DNA from: Ottelia alismoides
Lineage: Eukaryota; Streptophyta; Magnoliopsida; Alismatales; Hydrocharitaceae
Reading direction: 5' to 3'
Assembly: GCA_037367405.1 (NCBI GenBank)
Contig: JAZKJV010000154.1
Location: forward strand, 479,304-543,303
DNA length: 64,000 nt
Shown here piece after piece: positions 12,601-22,462 of this stretch. Numbering within the stretch: the stretch's first letter is position 1; every line of letters starts with the position of its first letter. The translations under genes and the position numbers were made by a program. The notes under the pieces are model-generated. The model was not told the DNA's origin. It did no database searches and saw only the letters and a program-made list of their open reading frames with translations.

Positions 12601-13671
12601 TTAGATAGTCTAGATAGCCATACCATCAATAAATTAGTTTGTTGTGGTATTGGCATTCATCTAATTCTTTGGATGTCATATGTATGGAAATTGCAGAAGT
12701 ACAATCAACTCTTTGACTTTCCTTCTCACTTGGATCAAACCTATGCTTCCACCGTGCTTCCTTCATCTATAAACAACCATTGCTTAAGATAAAGGATCTC
12801 TTATGTTGAACTCAAAAGATTTCAATATAAGAGTATTTCACTACTTATATATGCTTCGTTCAATTCATACAATATGAATATTATAAAGCTTCATGAAAGC
12901 CTAGAGTATATATAGTAGAATGATGATACTCATCGTATCTACATACATTTAAACTCTTAAAGAATTTGGTTGGTAGGTACTCAAATAGTTTGAGTACATC
13001 TTCTCTTATCGAGCCACCATTCTGCATAATGCAGTGAACCATGTCATTCATGATTAAATGTTGAGAGCACATATGTCTATAAAAACATCTTCTTAGGTTT
13101 TATAAAGATTTTTTATGATTACAATCATCATCAACATGATACTTCCAAAGCACATTTGATGAGAGATCAAGACTATAGAGACATACAATCCCAAGGTTGT
13201 TGTCCTATTGTCTATTTAGTTGTTATTCCTCATTATTATGAGGAAACTTACACGTTACAACCACGTACATTTTTTGTCTAACTGCAAATACAATATCTTG
13301 ATCATGGATTCAATCCATGATATTTTACTGTTTACTATTGAGTATAGGTATGAGTGAGTTTAATATCGGTCATATGAAACAAGAAATATTTGCTTAAATA
13401 CACATTTTACTTTGATTAAGAATTTTATACCAAGTTGTCTTGCCTTGTTAACTTTGAAAGTTCATTCTCTTATTCAAATTCAAAGTAAGATACATATTTA
13501 CCATTATATCTCAAGCAAGATCTGGGATCTCCTCTTTACCTTTCTTACATCCTAATAATATGAGAAACTGCAACTCGAATAAACAAGTTAGAACTCATTC
13601 TGTCTTGCAAGCCCAATTTGCATTTCCCAATTCGGGCGTTAACACCTAGGTCCACCACCCTTAAGGTGATG
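9679..13671 (-). pseudogene. pol: Ty1/copia gag-pol remnant, 3' part (RNase H, RT, integrase, gag)
   Basis: Minus-strand translation gives an RT palm segment IVFIVLNVDKILII at 10,575-10,534, where copia RTs normally have YVDD. Downstream in the same ORF (10,664-10,401) is SYILVLKLFRRKEKRAL, typical of the sequence after the palm. An upstream RT block FLYEYLNEDIHMK lies near 10,790-10,740. Integrase-derived text is near 11,540-11,650 and 11,970-12,010 (APFSRNGV). The rest to 13,671 should be gag and is too decayed to prove. RT would copy RNA into cDNA and integrase would insert it, but stops in every frame and the lost catalytic Asp make this dead. The reading frame continues beyond the nested element at 21,035. 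Confidence 0.7.
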
Positions 13672-13676
13672 TTAAC
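13672..13676. repeat. Target-site duplication TTAAC (left copy)
   Basis: TTAAC directly precedes the TG of the 5' LTR of Beta. The same five bases directly follow the CA of its 3' LTR at 21,030. A 5-bp duplication is standard for LTR retrotransposon integrases and fixes both ends of the element. Confidence 0.9.
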
Positions 13677-14057
13677 TGATGATTACTTGATATGCTGTGA
13701 TAATAAGTTCAAATTATGTGAAATACAATATCAATTCCTAGGTTATAAACTCTAAATTCATATAATATTTGTCTACATTATTCCATGCCCATAAGCGTAT
13801 AAAATCATCATAAAATCAAGAAAACATCTGATAAAATATTCTCATTAATCAGATTTATCAGAGAGAAATTGAGTACACTCATAGAGCACTAATTTAATCA
13901 ACATCCAACATATTAACTTGGCTCTACAAAATATCTCTTACAATTTGTTGGAAAGAAAATGGGAGGGTTAAGAGTAAAAAAATTCCCACTCTTTTATATC
14001 ATACATGCATGTGACTTTTCACTTCACAGGCTATTATAAAAAGAGACCATCCCCCAT

Positions 14058-14206
14058 GAATGAATTTATTATTTTTATCTTTATATGCATGGGATGCTTC
14101 CCTTGAAGGCAAATAACATTCTTCTCCCTTCCCCATGCATGAATGAATTTATTGTTTTGTCTTCATGTGCATGGGATGTGTCCCTTCATTCCAAGCAACA
14201 TTCATC
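14058..14206 (+). repeat. 83-bp tandem duplication in Beta U3
   Basis: GAATGAATTTATT starts at 14,058 and again at 14,141. Each is followed by GCATGGGATG, TCCCTT and AACATTC at matching spacing. Both units are also in the 3' LTR (19,861 and 19,944), so the duplication predates this insertion. Tandem U3 repeats often act as enhancers in LTRs; that role is inference. Confidence 0.75.
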
Positions 14207-14216
14207 TATAAAAGGA
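14207..14216 (+). promoter_or_regulatory. TATA box of Beta LTR
   Basis: TATAAAAGGA lies in U3 directly after the tandem repeat and about 60 bp before the TC tract. A second, weaker TATAAAAAG is at 14,035-14,043. Both are also in the 3' LTR. This is the probable core promoter of the element. Confidence 0.6.
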
Positions 14217-14265
14217 GGCATGACACATGAAGGATGCCCTGCTCATACTCCCATTCTTCTCTCTT

Positions 14266-14268
<3 letters not shown>

Positions 14269-14305
<37 letters not shown>
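14269..14305 (+). repeat. TC microsatellite ending in a CAG/GT junction
   Basis: This is an uninterrupted TC tract of about 37 bp, shorter (about 32 bp) in the 3' LTR at 20,072-20,103. It is followed by GTTTTCTCATGCAG and then GT. Pyrimidine tract plus TGCAG (CAG at 14,317-14,319) looks like a plant 3' splice site. Confidence 0.8.
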
Positions 14306-14310
<5 letters not shown>

Positions 14311-15234
14311 CTCATGCAGGTATAGAAGTAGCGCACGGCCAACGGCCCTATCCCCTCGTGCACTCCCTCCTCCTCGCGGTTCTCCAACAGCCAATCCTCT
14401 TCTCCGCACAACCAGCAACTCCAGTCATGTTGCTGCGACGCATCTCCTCCTCGACGGCCTCCTTCTGCACTCCTATGCGTGATCACCAACTCCAGCCACT
14501 CTGCTGCGACGCATTTCCTCCTAGACGACCTTCTCTCCTCGGCCCCATACTCGTGTGTGCGATCAGCCCACGCATCTTCCCGCACACTCCCGTCTCTGCC
14601 ATCATCGTCGCCTTCACTCTGGAAACAAATAGAGAAGCATTTCTTTCCTATTTTATTTGTCGCGTGAAATTTTATTATCTTGGTTAAGTTTGGTTAAGTT
14701 GATTTTGGAAGAAACAATTCTCAATCTTTATATCTTTCTTGCATTTTTATTGTATTAGTTGTTGTTTCAGTTAAGGTGATAGAATGTTTATTTGGGAATA
14801 TCTTTTGTTGACTCTAGTTTTTTTCTTTATAACATGTAATGCTATTCTCCATCCTTTTTTGATATAACTTTTACTTAGTAATTTTTTCTTCCATCTTAAT
14901 TTGCAATTCATCCCTTCATTTTCTTATTTAGTTGCATTCATGCCCTCCTTCATTTAATTTAAGTTCTAAAAGGTATTTTCACCGTAGATCACATTCTCTC
15001 ATATTTTTTCTTTCGTCGCAATAGATTAAAATTTGCATCAAGTTTGAAAAGAAGAACAAATATCGCAAATTTGCTATGTCCCTGTGGATTCGAACCTCTA
15101 CTTGCCGCATACTTATTGCATACATTCATCGTGCTCGTAGTTGTAATATTATTTGTTTGATTCTGATTTATCGTGGGAAAATAACGACTTGGTAAAATCA
15201 TATTTTTAAACCACGTAAAATCGGATCAACATCT

Positions 15235-15252
15235 TGGCGCCGTTGCCGGGGA
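15235..15252 (+). other. Primer-binding site for tRNA-Asp (Beta)
   Basis: TGGCGCCGTTGCCGGGGA, three bases after the LTR end. It is the exact complement of the 3' end of plant tRNA-Asp(GUC), including CCA. Athila-type Ty3 elements are known to use this primer. This is the start site for minus-strand cDNA synthesis. Confidence 0.93.
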
Positions 15253-16204
15253 CTAGGCAACATTTGCAATTTTTTCTTCTTCTTTCTAACTTAATTTCAA
15301 GTTTCTAATCCATGCATTTTTTTGTTTTGCAGGTACTTAGGCTTCGAAAAGAAAATTTTTTTTTTGTCTTTTCATGCATTTTGTTTTAGCGAACTTGTAA
15401 TTTGTTAAAAAAATTTTGTAATCTTAATTTCCCCCTCCCTTCTTGGAAAAGCTCGCCATCAACAGGACAAAATATTACGGATTAGCGCCAGAAGTGCATG
15501 CACTGTGAGTCCATCTTTCTCTTAGGCATCTTAGGCTTTTAAAAATTTCCTGCATTTGTTTGCGCCCCGAACTTAAACCAAAAAAAATTAAAAAACACTT
15601 CTTCTTTGCATCATCTCCGTGGTCTTCTCCCTCTGATAATCTAATTCAAAGACCACTAAATCGTGTGTTGATCATTTAAAAAGATAAGCTTGAAAGGCCA
15701 CCGCAGTGGCCCGAGCAGAAAGCGAACAAATTCTGAATGCTTGTTTGATGCACGTGTATGACACAAAAATCACGAGCACATAAAACCCTTGGATAGAGAC
15801 AAAAATCCCTGGTGCTAAGTGGGATTGCAGAGAGAGATCGTAACTCCTCGACGCGTTGGGCACAGGTTCTTGTGGGAAGAAGCAGATCCTCGATCTGAGT
15901 ACCGCACCCTGGATCCCCCAGCCGGATTAGGACATCGATTTCTCACAATCTTCTATACCCACCTCATCTTTAAGGACTCTAATTTCTCTGAAAACTTCTG
16001 TTGAATCACTAAATTAAAATCGAAAAGATAACCGCTTCCGCGGCAATTTGTGTGTGAGTTGGTGAAACAACAAATTGTCTGGTGTATTGTGTTGTGTATG
16101 CTAGGTCGTAGGTCTTTGAAAAATCCATTGCAACAATCTTTAGATTACGATCCTATCCGTCTCCTTCGACTAAGAAATCTGAAAATTCACCTAACCTAGG
16201 AGAC
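15253..16204 (+). other. Beta untranslated leader
   Basis: About 950 bp lie between PBS and ORF. Short ORFs (for example 15,819-16,004) show no family resemblance. The packaging signal would be expected here but cannot be located by eye. Confidence 0.6.
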
Positions 16205-17878
16205 ATGGGAGCAGAGAAACCGAACACCATGGACCTCATCTTCCAACAACTACAACTTTTGAGAGAAGAGAATGCGACAATCCGACATACCATAGCTCCT
16301 CTCATCCTACCACCACCCATCAACACACGTTATTTCTCTGCAGCAGAGGACACAGTCCATTGGGTCCAAAATCACACCCAACCCAAACAGTTGATTAAGC
16401 CCTTACTAACACAACCAATCTCAGTTGTGGATTTTGATTCTTTGACCCAAGCCATTCAGCAATTGGCCGCAACACAACAAAAGTCCAATCAAGCCAATAC
16501 ACCAAGTGAGAGACCCAACATACTTGAACGACCGTTCTTGACCACTGCCAAGGCATATTTTGACTGTGAAGATGAGAAAGTGGAATTGAAAATCAATGAT
16601 GAAAATATTCATGTGGATCATGTCACCCCTACTTCTGGTGACTCTGAAATTGAGGAATGTGGATGGATAGAGAACTGTGTTATTCTTGATGATTTTGCCC
16701 CCATCCATCTCAGGAAAGATCCTCTGGAGGTTAGTCTGAACACCTCACAACTCACTCGTAAGGACATATCTCACCTAGACTCTGCAATTGAAGCCCCACC
16801 ATGTCCTCTCACTGATCGAGAAATTTTTCAATTAGATGAAGCCTGGGAAACACTAAATACTGATCTCAAATTAACTTTAGCCCTGGGTATGCCAAAGATG
16901 AAGACATGTTTTGATGATAGCATTGATCCTTCCTCAGACGATTTTGAAAATTATGAACCTCGGTGTATTAATGATATTGGTTGGTCTGAAACAAAAGTTG
17001 AAATTGAGGATGACACTTATGTTGAATGGGAAGAAGAAACAGAAGGAGATATATCATTTGATGTTGATTCCCGATGTGATTTTTCAATTATGGAAATTAC
17101 AGATTTAGAGTTTAAATCTGAGGACATATCAGACAATGAGTTGACGTCTTCATGCACCAAAACTCCCTTCCATCCAACACATGATGATAGGTTGAAGATT
17201 TTTTGCGATGACTCGTTCAAAGATGAAATTTCCAATTCCATTACCCCCACCACAAGGAAAGAAGATCAAATAAATCCAGTCGATGATTATATGAATACAT
17301 CTTCTACTACCGAGTCTGATCAAAGTGATTTTCTATACTCTGATCCTTTTTGGGATGATACCGAGGAACTACTCAAAATAATCGAAGAAAAACATCCATT
17401 AGCCAATATTCCCCAGCTCCTGGCCTCCGAATCTCCTAATCATATGTCTTGGAAAGAATCATATTTGTGGATCAAGAAGAGATCTGAAATGAAATTCATA
17501 ATAGATGACACCGAGGATAGCCATGATGATTATTTGAGGAAAAATGATGATTTATCACATGATACAAAGGACCTCATGGAGGAATCAATTCTTGATCATG
17601 TAGAGCTCGACTTCAATACTTCATATCTGGTCCATGAGCCCTTCACCAGTCCACCCATTTCCCTCCCATCACATCTAATCCAAGATCAAACTGATTCATC
17701 TCTCATTCCGATTCATCAACCAATTAATGTCTTTAGCGTATTAATGAGCGCACACATTTATCAAATTCATCAACCGCACTCTCACATCTGGGTCAAGATA
17801 TCCGTATCATATCAAGAATTTCATTTCGGTTTTCTGAATACAGCTTCTGCACTCACACGCAACACTGGATACTCTTGA
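16205..17878 (+). CDS. Beta ORF, 557 aa, gag/protease-tail-like protein without enzymes
   Basis: This is the only long intact ORF in the window. It starts MGAEKPNTMDLIF (a second Met at residue 9 is also possible) and ends TGA at 17,876. Residues 9-30 are heptad-like (LIFQQLQLLREENATI) and could form a coiled coil. Residues 106-140 (ILERPFLTTAKAYFDCEDEK and on) resemble the C-terminal flap-to-end part of Athila/Tat retropepsins, where LGRPFL is usual, followed at 170-178 by RKDPLEVSL, like the DPLE linker after that protease. The catalytic DSG/DLGA motif that should come earlier is absent. Residues 180-480 are very acidic (many D/E, for example EWEEETEGD). No zinc knuckle, RT, RNase H or integrase is seen. 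I infer an in-frame deletion derivative of a gag-pol; its role (structural, RNA binding or none) is unknown. The intact frame may only reflect youth. Confidence 0.8.
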   Translation: MGAEKPNTMDLIFQQLQLLREENATIRHTIAPLILPPPINTRYFSAAEDTVHWVQNHTQPKQLIKPLLTQPISVVDFDSLTQAIQQLAATQQKSNQANTPSERPNILERPFLTTAKAYFDCEDEKVELKINDENIHVDHVTPTSGDSEIEECGWIENCVILDDFAPIHLRKDPLEVSLNTSQLTRKDISHLDSAIEAPPCPLTDREIFQLDEAWETLNTDLKLTLALGMPKMKTCFDDSIDPSSDDFENYEPRCINDIGWSETKVEIEDDTYVEWEEETEGDISFDVDSRCDFSIMEITDLEFKSEDISDNELTSSCTKTPFHPTHDDRLKIFCDDSFKDEISNSITPTTRKEDQINPVDDYMNTSSTTESDQSDFLYSDPFWDDTEELLKIIEEKHPLANIPQLLASESPNHMSWKESYLWIKKRSEMKFIIDDTEDSHDDYLRKNDDLSHDTKDLMEESILDHVELDFNTSYLVHEPFTSPPISLPSHLIQDQTDSSLIPIHQPINVFSVLMSAHIYQIHQPHSHIWVKISVSYQEFHFGFLNTASALTRNTGYS

Positions 17879-17984
17879 TAAGCTGAATCGTCGAGTTGGG
17901 ACGTTAAACCGACAACATTTTGTGGGTCCACGCCCATAGGTATCTTTTCCTTTCTGTATCCTTCCCTTTACTGCATTGCATTAG

Positions 17985-17998
17985 ATAAGTATGGGGGT
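17985..17998 (+). other. Internal PPT-like motif 1 (Beta)
   Basis: ATAAGTATGGGGGT, nearly the same as the true PPT at 19,464 (TTAAGTATGGGGGTG), but about 1.5 kb upstream of the LTR and 107 bp after the ORF stop. Confidence 0.7.
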
Positions 17999-18103
17999 CA
18001 ACCTCCACACTTCACAAAAAAAACCAAAAATACTTTTCACAATCACTCACCCCTTCTGATCCTCCTATTACACTTTGTCTTCACCATGAGGACATGGTTT
18101 TTG

Positions 18104-18118
18104 ATAAGTATGGGGGTG
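18104..18118 (+). other. Internal PPT-like motif 2 (Beta)
   Basis: ATAAGTATGGGGGTG, followed by TCTGC rather than an LTR. Spacing to motif 1 is 119 bp. It could prime extra plus-strand synthesis like a central PPT (inference). Confidence 0.7.
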
Positions 18119-19463
18119 TCTGCATAGTTTTCAAAATTACATACTTTTCAAAACAAAAAAAATCTTCAAAATTTTTGCAAAATTTCCCCAAAAAATATTT
18201 TCAAGAAAACCACCAAAAATACATCCTTCCTAGTTTTATCCTATCTTTTGAGAAAACATCTCTTCATTGCATAGATCATAGACAGAAGCTGAGTTGACCC
18301 TAATCCACTTAACTTCATCAGAATTTCACTAGGCATGAGTTTTTAAGCTTTCTTCATGTCCATATGGACTTTATTCTCTCAGTTCTACTGACTCTACTGG
18401 TGAATGAACTTCTGTATCTAACTAGATCACCTGAGAAACTAGTAGCACTCTTAAACTCTTCAGTGGATATTAAGCATCTGCACATTGCACTTAGCTTGAT
18501 TGAGTTTATTTTACGAGATACAATTACAATCTAGTTGAGGTGAGGAGTTGTCCTCTTGGTTGTGCCAATGCCTGAACCTTATCTATGGTCAGTGAAGGAA
18601 CCTGACTCAGGAGCAACATGATCTCTCTAGTCTAAGTGTGTCAGCAATTAAGACAGTATCGTGCCTCCAAAGTCAATATTTAGCCGATACTACCTTTTTG
18701 ATGCCAAACCCAAAACAAAAACACCACAAAAGGCATATCTCAATACAAAATGCCAAAAACCACCAATCATGCAAAGATGTGCGAAGCAAAAGCAAGGAAA
18801 GAAGACCATCAAATAACCCTCCACCACCAAAAAGCCGTGGTAGCAGCCCAATGATGCTACCTAAATTTTTAAAAGAGGCCCAAAGAGGCCCAGGGTTATG
18901 CTCTGCAAAAGGAAAAGAATGAGAGCAACGGACCAAAGCGGTCTACGGAAAACCCCGAAATTAAGTCCCATTCTCCAATAAACTATGACCTATTTTTCTA
19001 TGTTGACATATTCGGGTGAAATGAGATTATGCCTGAATCTAGGTGAGGATTGAGGCTATATGTATAGGGAATCATTCGGTACCTTGATAGATTGTGTTGT
19101 TAGCTCGTTCTTTTGACTCACGAAAGCTAAAACTATCACTAACACTGTTTATATCCACTCAAGGTCAAAGAGAATACATGTTTCTTAGGGATGAGCTGAC
19201 CTGATCGACCTTCTGAAACCATGTTTGATTTTGTTGGAACTGAGAGGCTGTTGAAACTACAAAACTCGAGTCAAGTAGACGATTCAAACAAATCATTAAT
19301 CCAAGGGTCAACTCTACTGAAGTTTGTGTATTTGTGTGGTTAGGAACTGAAAAACTCAAAGACTTTGTGGGAGTGTCTGCTACAAACCCTCACCAGATCT
19401 ACCTTGGCTAAATTCCCTATCCTTCATTATTACTTATCTTACTCTTGCTCTGGACTAGCAAGA

Positions 19464-19479
19464 CTTAAGTATGGGGGTG
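19464..19479 (+). other. Polypurine tract of Beta
   Basis: CTTAAGTATGGGGGTG ends exactly where the 3' LTR begins (TGATGATTAC at 19,480). This is the plus-strand primer site. Confidence 0.88.
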
Positions 19480-20068
19480 TGATGATTACTTGATATGTTG
19501 TGATAATAAGTTCAAATTATGTGAAATACAATATCAATTCCTAGGTTATAAACTCTAAATTCATATAATATTTGTCTACATTATTCCATGCCCATAAGCG
19601 TATAAAATCATCATAAAATCAAGAAATCATCTGATAAAATATTCTCATTAATCAGATTTATCAGAGAGAAATTGAGTACACTCATAGAGCACTAATTTAA
19701 TCAACATCCAACATATTAACTTGGCTCTACAAAATATCTCTTACAATTTGTTGGAAAGAAAATGGGAGGGTTAAGAGTAAAAAAATTCCCACTCTTTTAT
19801 ATCATACATGCATGTGACTTTTCACTTCACAGGCTATTATAAAAAGAGACCATCCCCCATGAATGAATTTATTATTTTTATCTTTATATGCATGGGATGC
19901 TTCCCTTGAAGGCAAATAACATTCTTCTCCCTTCCCCATGCATGAATGAATTTATTGTTTTGTCTTCATGTGCATGGGATGTGTCCCTTCATTCCAAGCA
20001 ACATTCATCTATAAAAGGAGGCATGACACATGAAGGATGCCCTGCTCATACTCCCATTCTTCTCTCTT

Positions 20069-20106
<38 letters not shown>

Positions 20107-21029
20107 TTCTCATGCAGGTATAGAAGTAGCGCACGGCCAACGGCCCTATCCCCTCGTGCACTCCCTCCTCCTCGCGGTGCTCCAACAGCCAATCCTCTTC
20201 TCCGCACAACCAGCAACTCCAGTCATGTTGCTGCGACGCATCTCCTCCTCGACGGCCTCCTTCTGCACTCCTATGCGTGATCACCAACTCCAGCCACTCT
20301 GCTGCGACGCATTTCCTCCTAGACGACCTTCTCTCCTCGGTCCCATACTCGTGTGTGCGATCAGCCCACGCATCTTCCCGCACACTCCCGTCTCTGCCAT
20401 CATCGTCGCCTTCACTCTGGAAACAAATAGAGAAGCATTTCTTTCCTATTTTATTTGTCGCGTGAAATTTTATTATCTTGGTTAAGTTTGGTTAAGTTGA
20501 TTTTGGAAGAAACAATTCTCAATCTTTATATCTTTCTTGCATTTTTATTGTATTAGTTGTTGTTTCAGTTAAGGTGATAGAATGTTTATTTGGGAATATC
20601 TTTTGTTGACTCTAGTTTTTTTCTTTATAACATGTAATGCTATTCTCCATCCTTTTTTGATATAACTTTTACTTAGTAATTTTTTCTTCCATCTTAATTT
20701 GCAATTCATCCCTTAATTTTCTTATTTAGTTGCATTCATGCCCTCCTTCATTTAATTTAAGTTCTAAAAGGTATTTTCACCGTAGATCACATTCTCTCAT
20801 ATTTTTTCTTTCGTCGCAATAGATTAAAATTTGCATCAAGTTTGAAAAGAAGAACAAATATCGCAAATTTGCTATGTCCCTGTGGATTCGAACCTCTACT
20901 TGCCGCATACTTATTGCATACATTCATCGTGCTCATAGTTGTAATATTATTTGTTTGATTCTGATTTATCGTGGGAAAACAACGACTTGGTAAAATCATA
21001 TTTTTAAACCACGTAAAATCGGATCAACA
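19480..21029 (+). repeat. Beta 3' LTR
   Basis: It is near-identical to 13,677-15,231. Differences seen are a C/T near the start, an A/T in AAGAAAACATC, TC repeat length, and single changes at the counterparts of 14,386, 14,542, 14,916, 15,134 and 15,180. It ends GGATCAACA, then TTAAC. Confidence 0.92.
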
Positions 21030-21034
21030 TTAAC
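21030..21034. repeat. Target-site duplication TTAAC (right copy)
   Basis: Matches 13,672-13,676 exactly. Confidence 0.9.
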
Positions 21035-22462
21035 CCATTGTTAATTGAACCAACCATCAACATGATTAGAACTTGTTATGCGTGATCCAATATCGCCCCA
21101 ATAATATGAGAAACCGATATCGGGGTCACTGCGCATACACCCTTACTTTTTCGAGAAGCAAAGAGCTCGATCTATGTGCACTTGTATGCAAGAGCTATCA
21201 CTTCGGCGCAGGCGTCTCCTACATACAATCCATGGCAACGGAACCCTTCGTTTGATGGGAGACCATGGATGTCACTTATGTGATCCTCCATACCATGTTC
21301 AAATTTTAATTACTATGAATCATATTCACATAATTAATTCTTTCAAGGAAAATAGTACTCTATCCATAATAGAATGTTTAATTTGATATAATTAATTTAA
21401 TCATATTAAATCAATTATCACTCCAATTCAATCAACCAACAAAATAATTAGGGTTTTCTTGATAGTATTATATAGTATACATCCTCACAAGTACAAATTA
21501 ATTTTGTATTTTAATAATTAGAGTAAACTTGACTTACTCATATTATTTTCTCAAAAATAGATCTGACCATTACACTCGAGTTATGTTGGGAGGGAGCATT
21601 TCCTTGATATGCAAGACGCTAATTAGTAAACCAAGCCAACATACCCAGACTAGACACCTTCACCATTCCCATTGAGAACAATACAAAATAATGCTAATGT
21701 ATCAATCAACTTTGATGATCAACATTATACTATATAATAATCTCTCAAAAATATTAGGCATCTTAAAATAATTTTGATATCTTAATATTTCTATGCATAT
21801 CAAGCAACCACGTTTTGCATGTAAAGATTGTCCTACAACTATTGTAGGATAAATTATGGTTTTCATAAAACATACATTCAATGGTCAATGTTGTTTAATC
21901 AATTATTTTCGTAATTTTTAGACATCATAATTAATAAAGGTAAATTCGTAATTTCCATGATTTTCATTTAATAACAAACACATTAAGTAAAGAGTTTTGA
22001 TGATCTAATCATCTTCCAACCCATCTCCACTAAATATGGAATATCTAGGGCAAACAGAGTCGGAATCATGCGAAATAAATTCAAGCGGTTTTCTGGTTTG
22101 ATTCTCTACTTAATTCAAGTATTTATTTCATTTTCATGATGGAAGAAAAAAAAGAAAAAGTAATTTTCTTACAGATATGTGAATACATGCAAAAACAATT
22201 TTCATGGTTGGAACTCTTCGAATCATATTTATGCATGTTTGGTACCAACAATAGGTTACTATTTTTTAAACATGTTTAGACATTATAAATACATTTTAAT
22301 AACCAAAAAATACGATCAAATATTGCACAAATAGTAGGTTTTATTTTAGGGAAAAATCGATTCGAATCTTGCATCCAATGCAAACACAACGAGTCTTGCG
22401 CATCCAAAAATAAATCACGTTCACCTAGGGTTTTGGATCATATCCAAGACCTGAACAAGTCG
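21035..22462 (-). pseudogene. Ty1/copia element I, 5' internal part (gag and leader remnant)
   Basis: This continues element I after the nested insertion and lies between it and the 5' LTR. It should hold gag and the leader, but frames are broken and no domain can be named. On the minus strand TTGTTGGTACC, then ATGCATAAATATG (about 22,251-22,228) resembles a degraded TGGTATCAGAGC-type PBS region of copia elements, but it lies about 210 bp inside the LTR edge I placed, so that edge or this PBS is wrong. Confidence 0.5.

Larger units (their letters stand above)
13677..15231 (+). repeat. Beta 5' LTR
   Basis: It starts TGATGATTAC and ends GGATCAACA. U3 is AT-rich with an 83-bp tandem duplication just before the TATA box. 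A TC microsatellite (14,269-14,305) and a C-rich block (about 14,320-14,625) follow, then AT-rich U5. TCCCTGTGGATTCGA near 15,077 resembles a phrase I recall from LTR ends of Athila/Tat elements. ORFs inside the C-rich block (up to 200 codons) are open on both strands and unlikely to be genes. Confidence 0.92.
17879..19463 (+). other. Beta 3' non-coding region
   Basis: About 1.6 kb without a convincing ORF. The longest, 94 codons at 18,638-18,922, is open on both strands and unlike anything I know. It holds two copies of the PPT motif (17,985 and 18,104). TTGACCCTAATCCACTTAA at 18,294 is close to TTGGACCTTAATCCACTTAA in the 3' region of Alpha (50,792), so the two regions are related. Confidence 0.6.
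13677..21029 (+). mobile_element. Beta: complete young non-autonomous LTR retrotransposon (Athila/Tat-like)
   Basis: This is a 7,353-bp element with LTRs of 1,555 and 1,550 bp, a TTAAC duplication, an 18/18 match to the tRNA-Asp 3' end as PBS, one intact 557-codon ORF and a PPT (AAGTATGGGGGTG) touching the 3' LTR. By eye the LTRs differ at about 7 substitutions plus the length of a TC repeat, roughly 0.5%, so insertion was recent. It sits in the gag region of a decayed copia element. No RT, RNase H or integrase is present in any frame, so mobility would need enzymes in trans. The PBS, the TCCCTGTGGATTCGA text near the LTR end and the protease-tail-like segment place it near the Athila/Tat lineages. 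Confidence 0.92.

Noticed and set aside
14085..14687. 200-codon ORF in the Beta 5' LTR (151 codons in the 3' LTR)
   Set aside because: It includes the TC repeat read as LSLSLS, changes with repeat length between the LTRs, and the opposite strand is also open.
15060..15130. Possible tRNA gene (B-box-like GGATTCGAACC)
   Set aside because: No A-box, acceptor stem or anticodon arm at proper spacing; it is inside an LTR.
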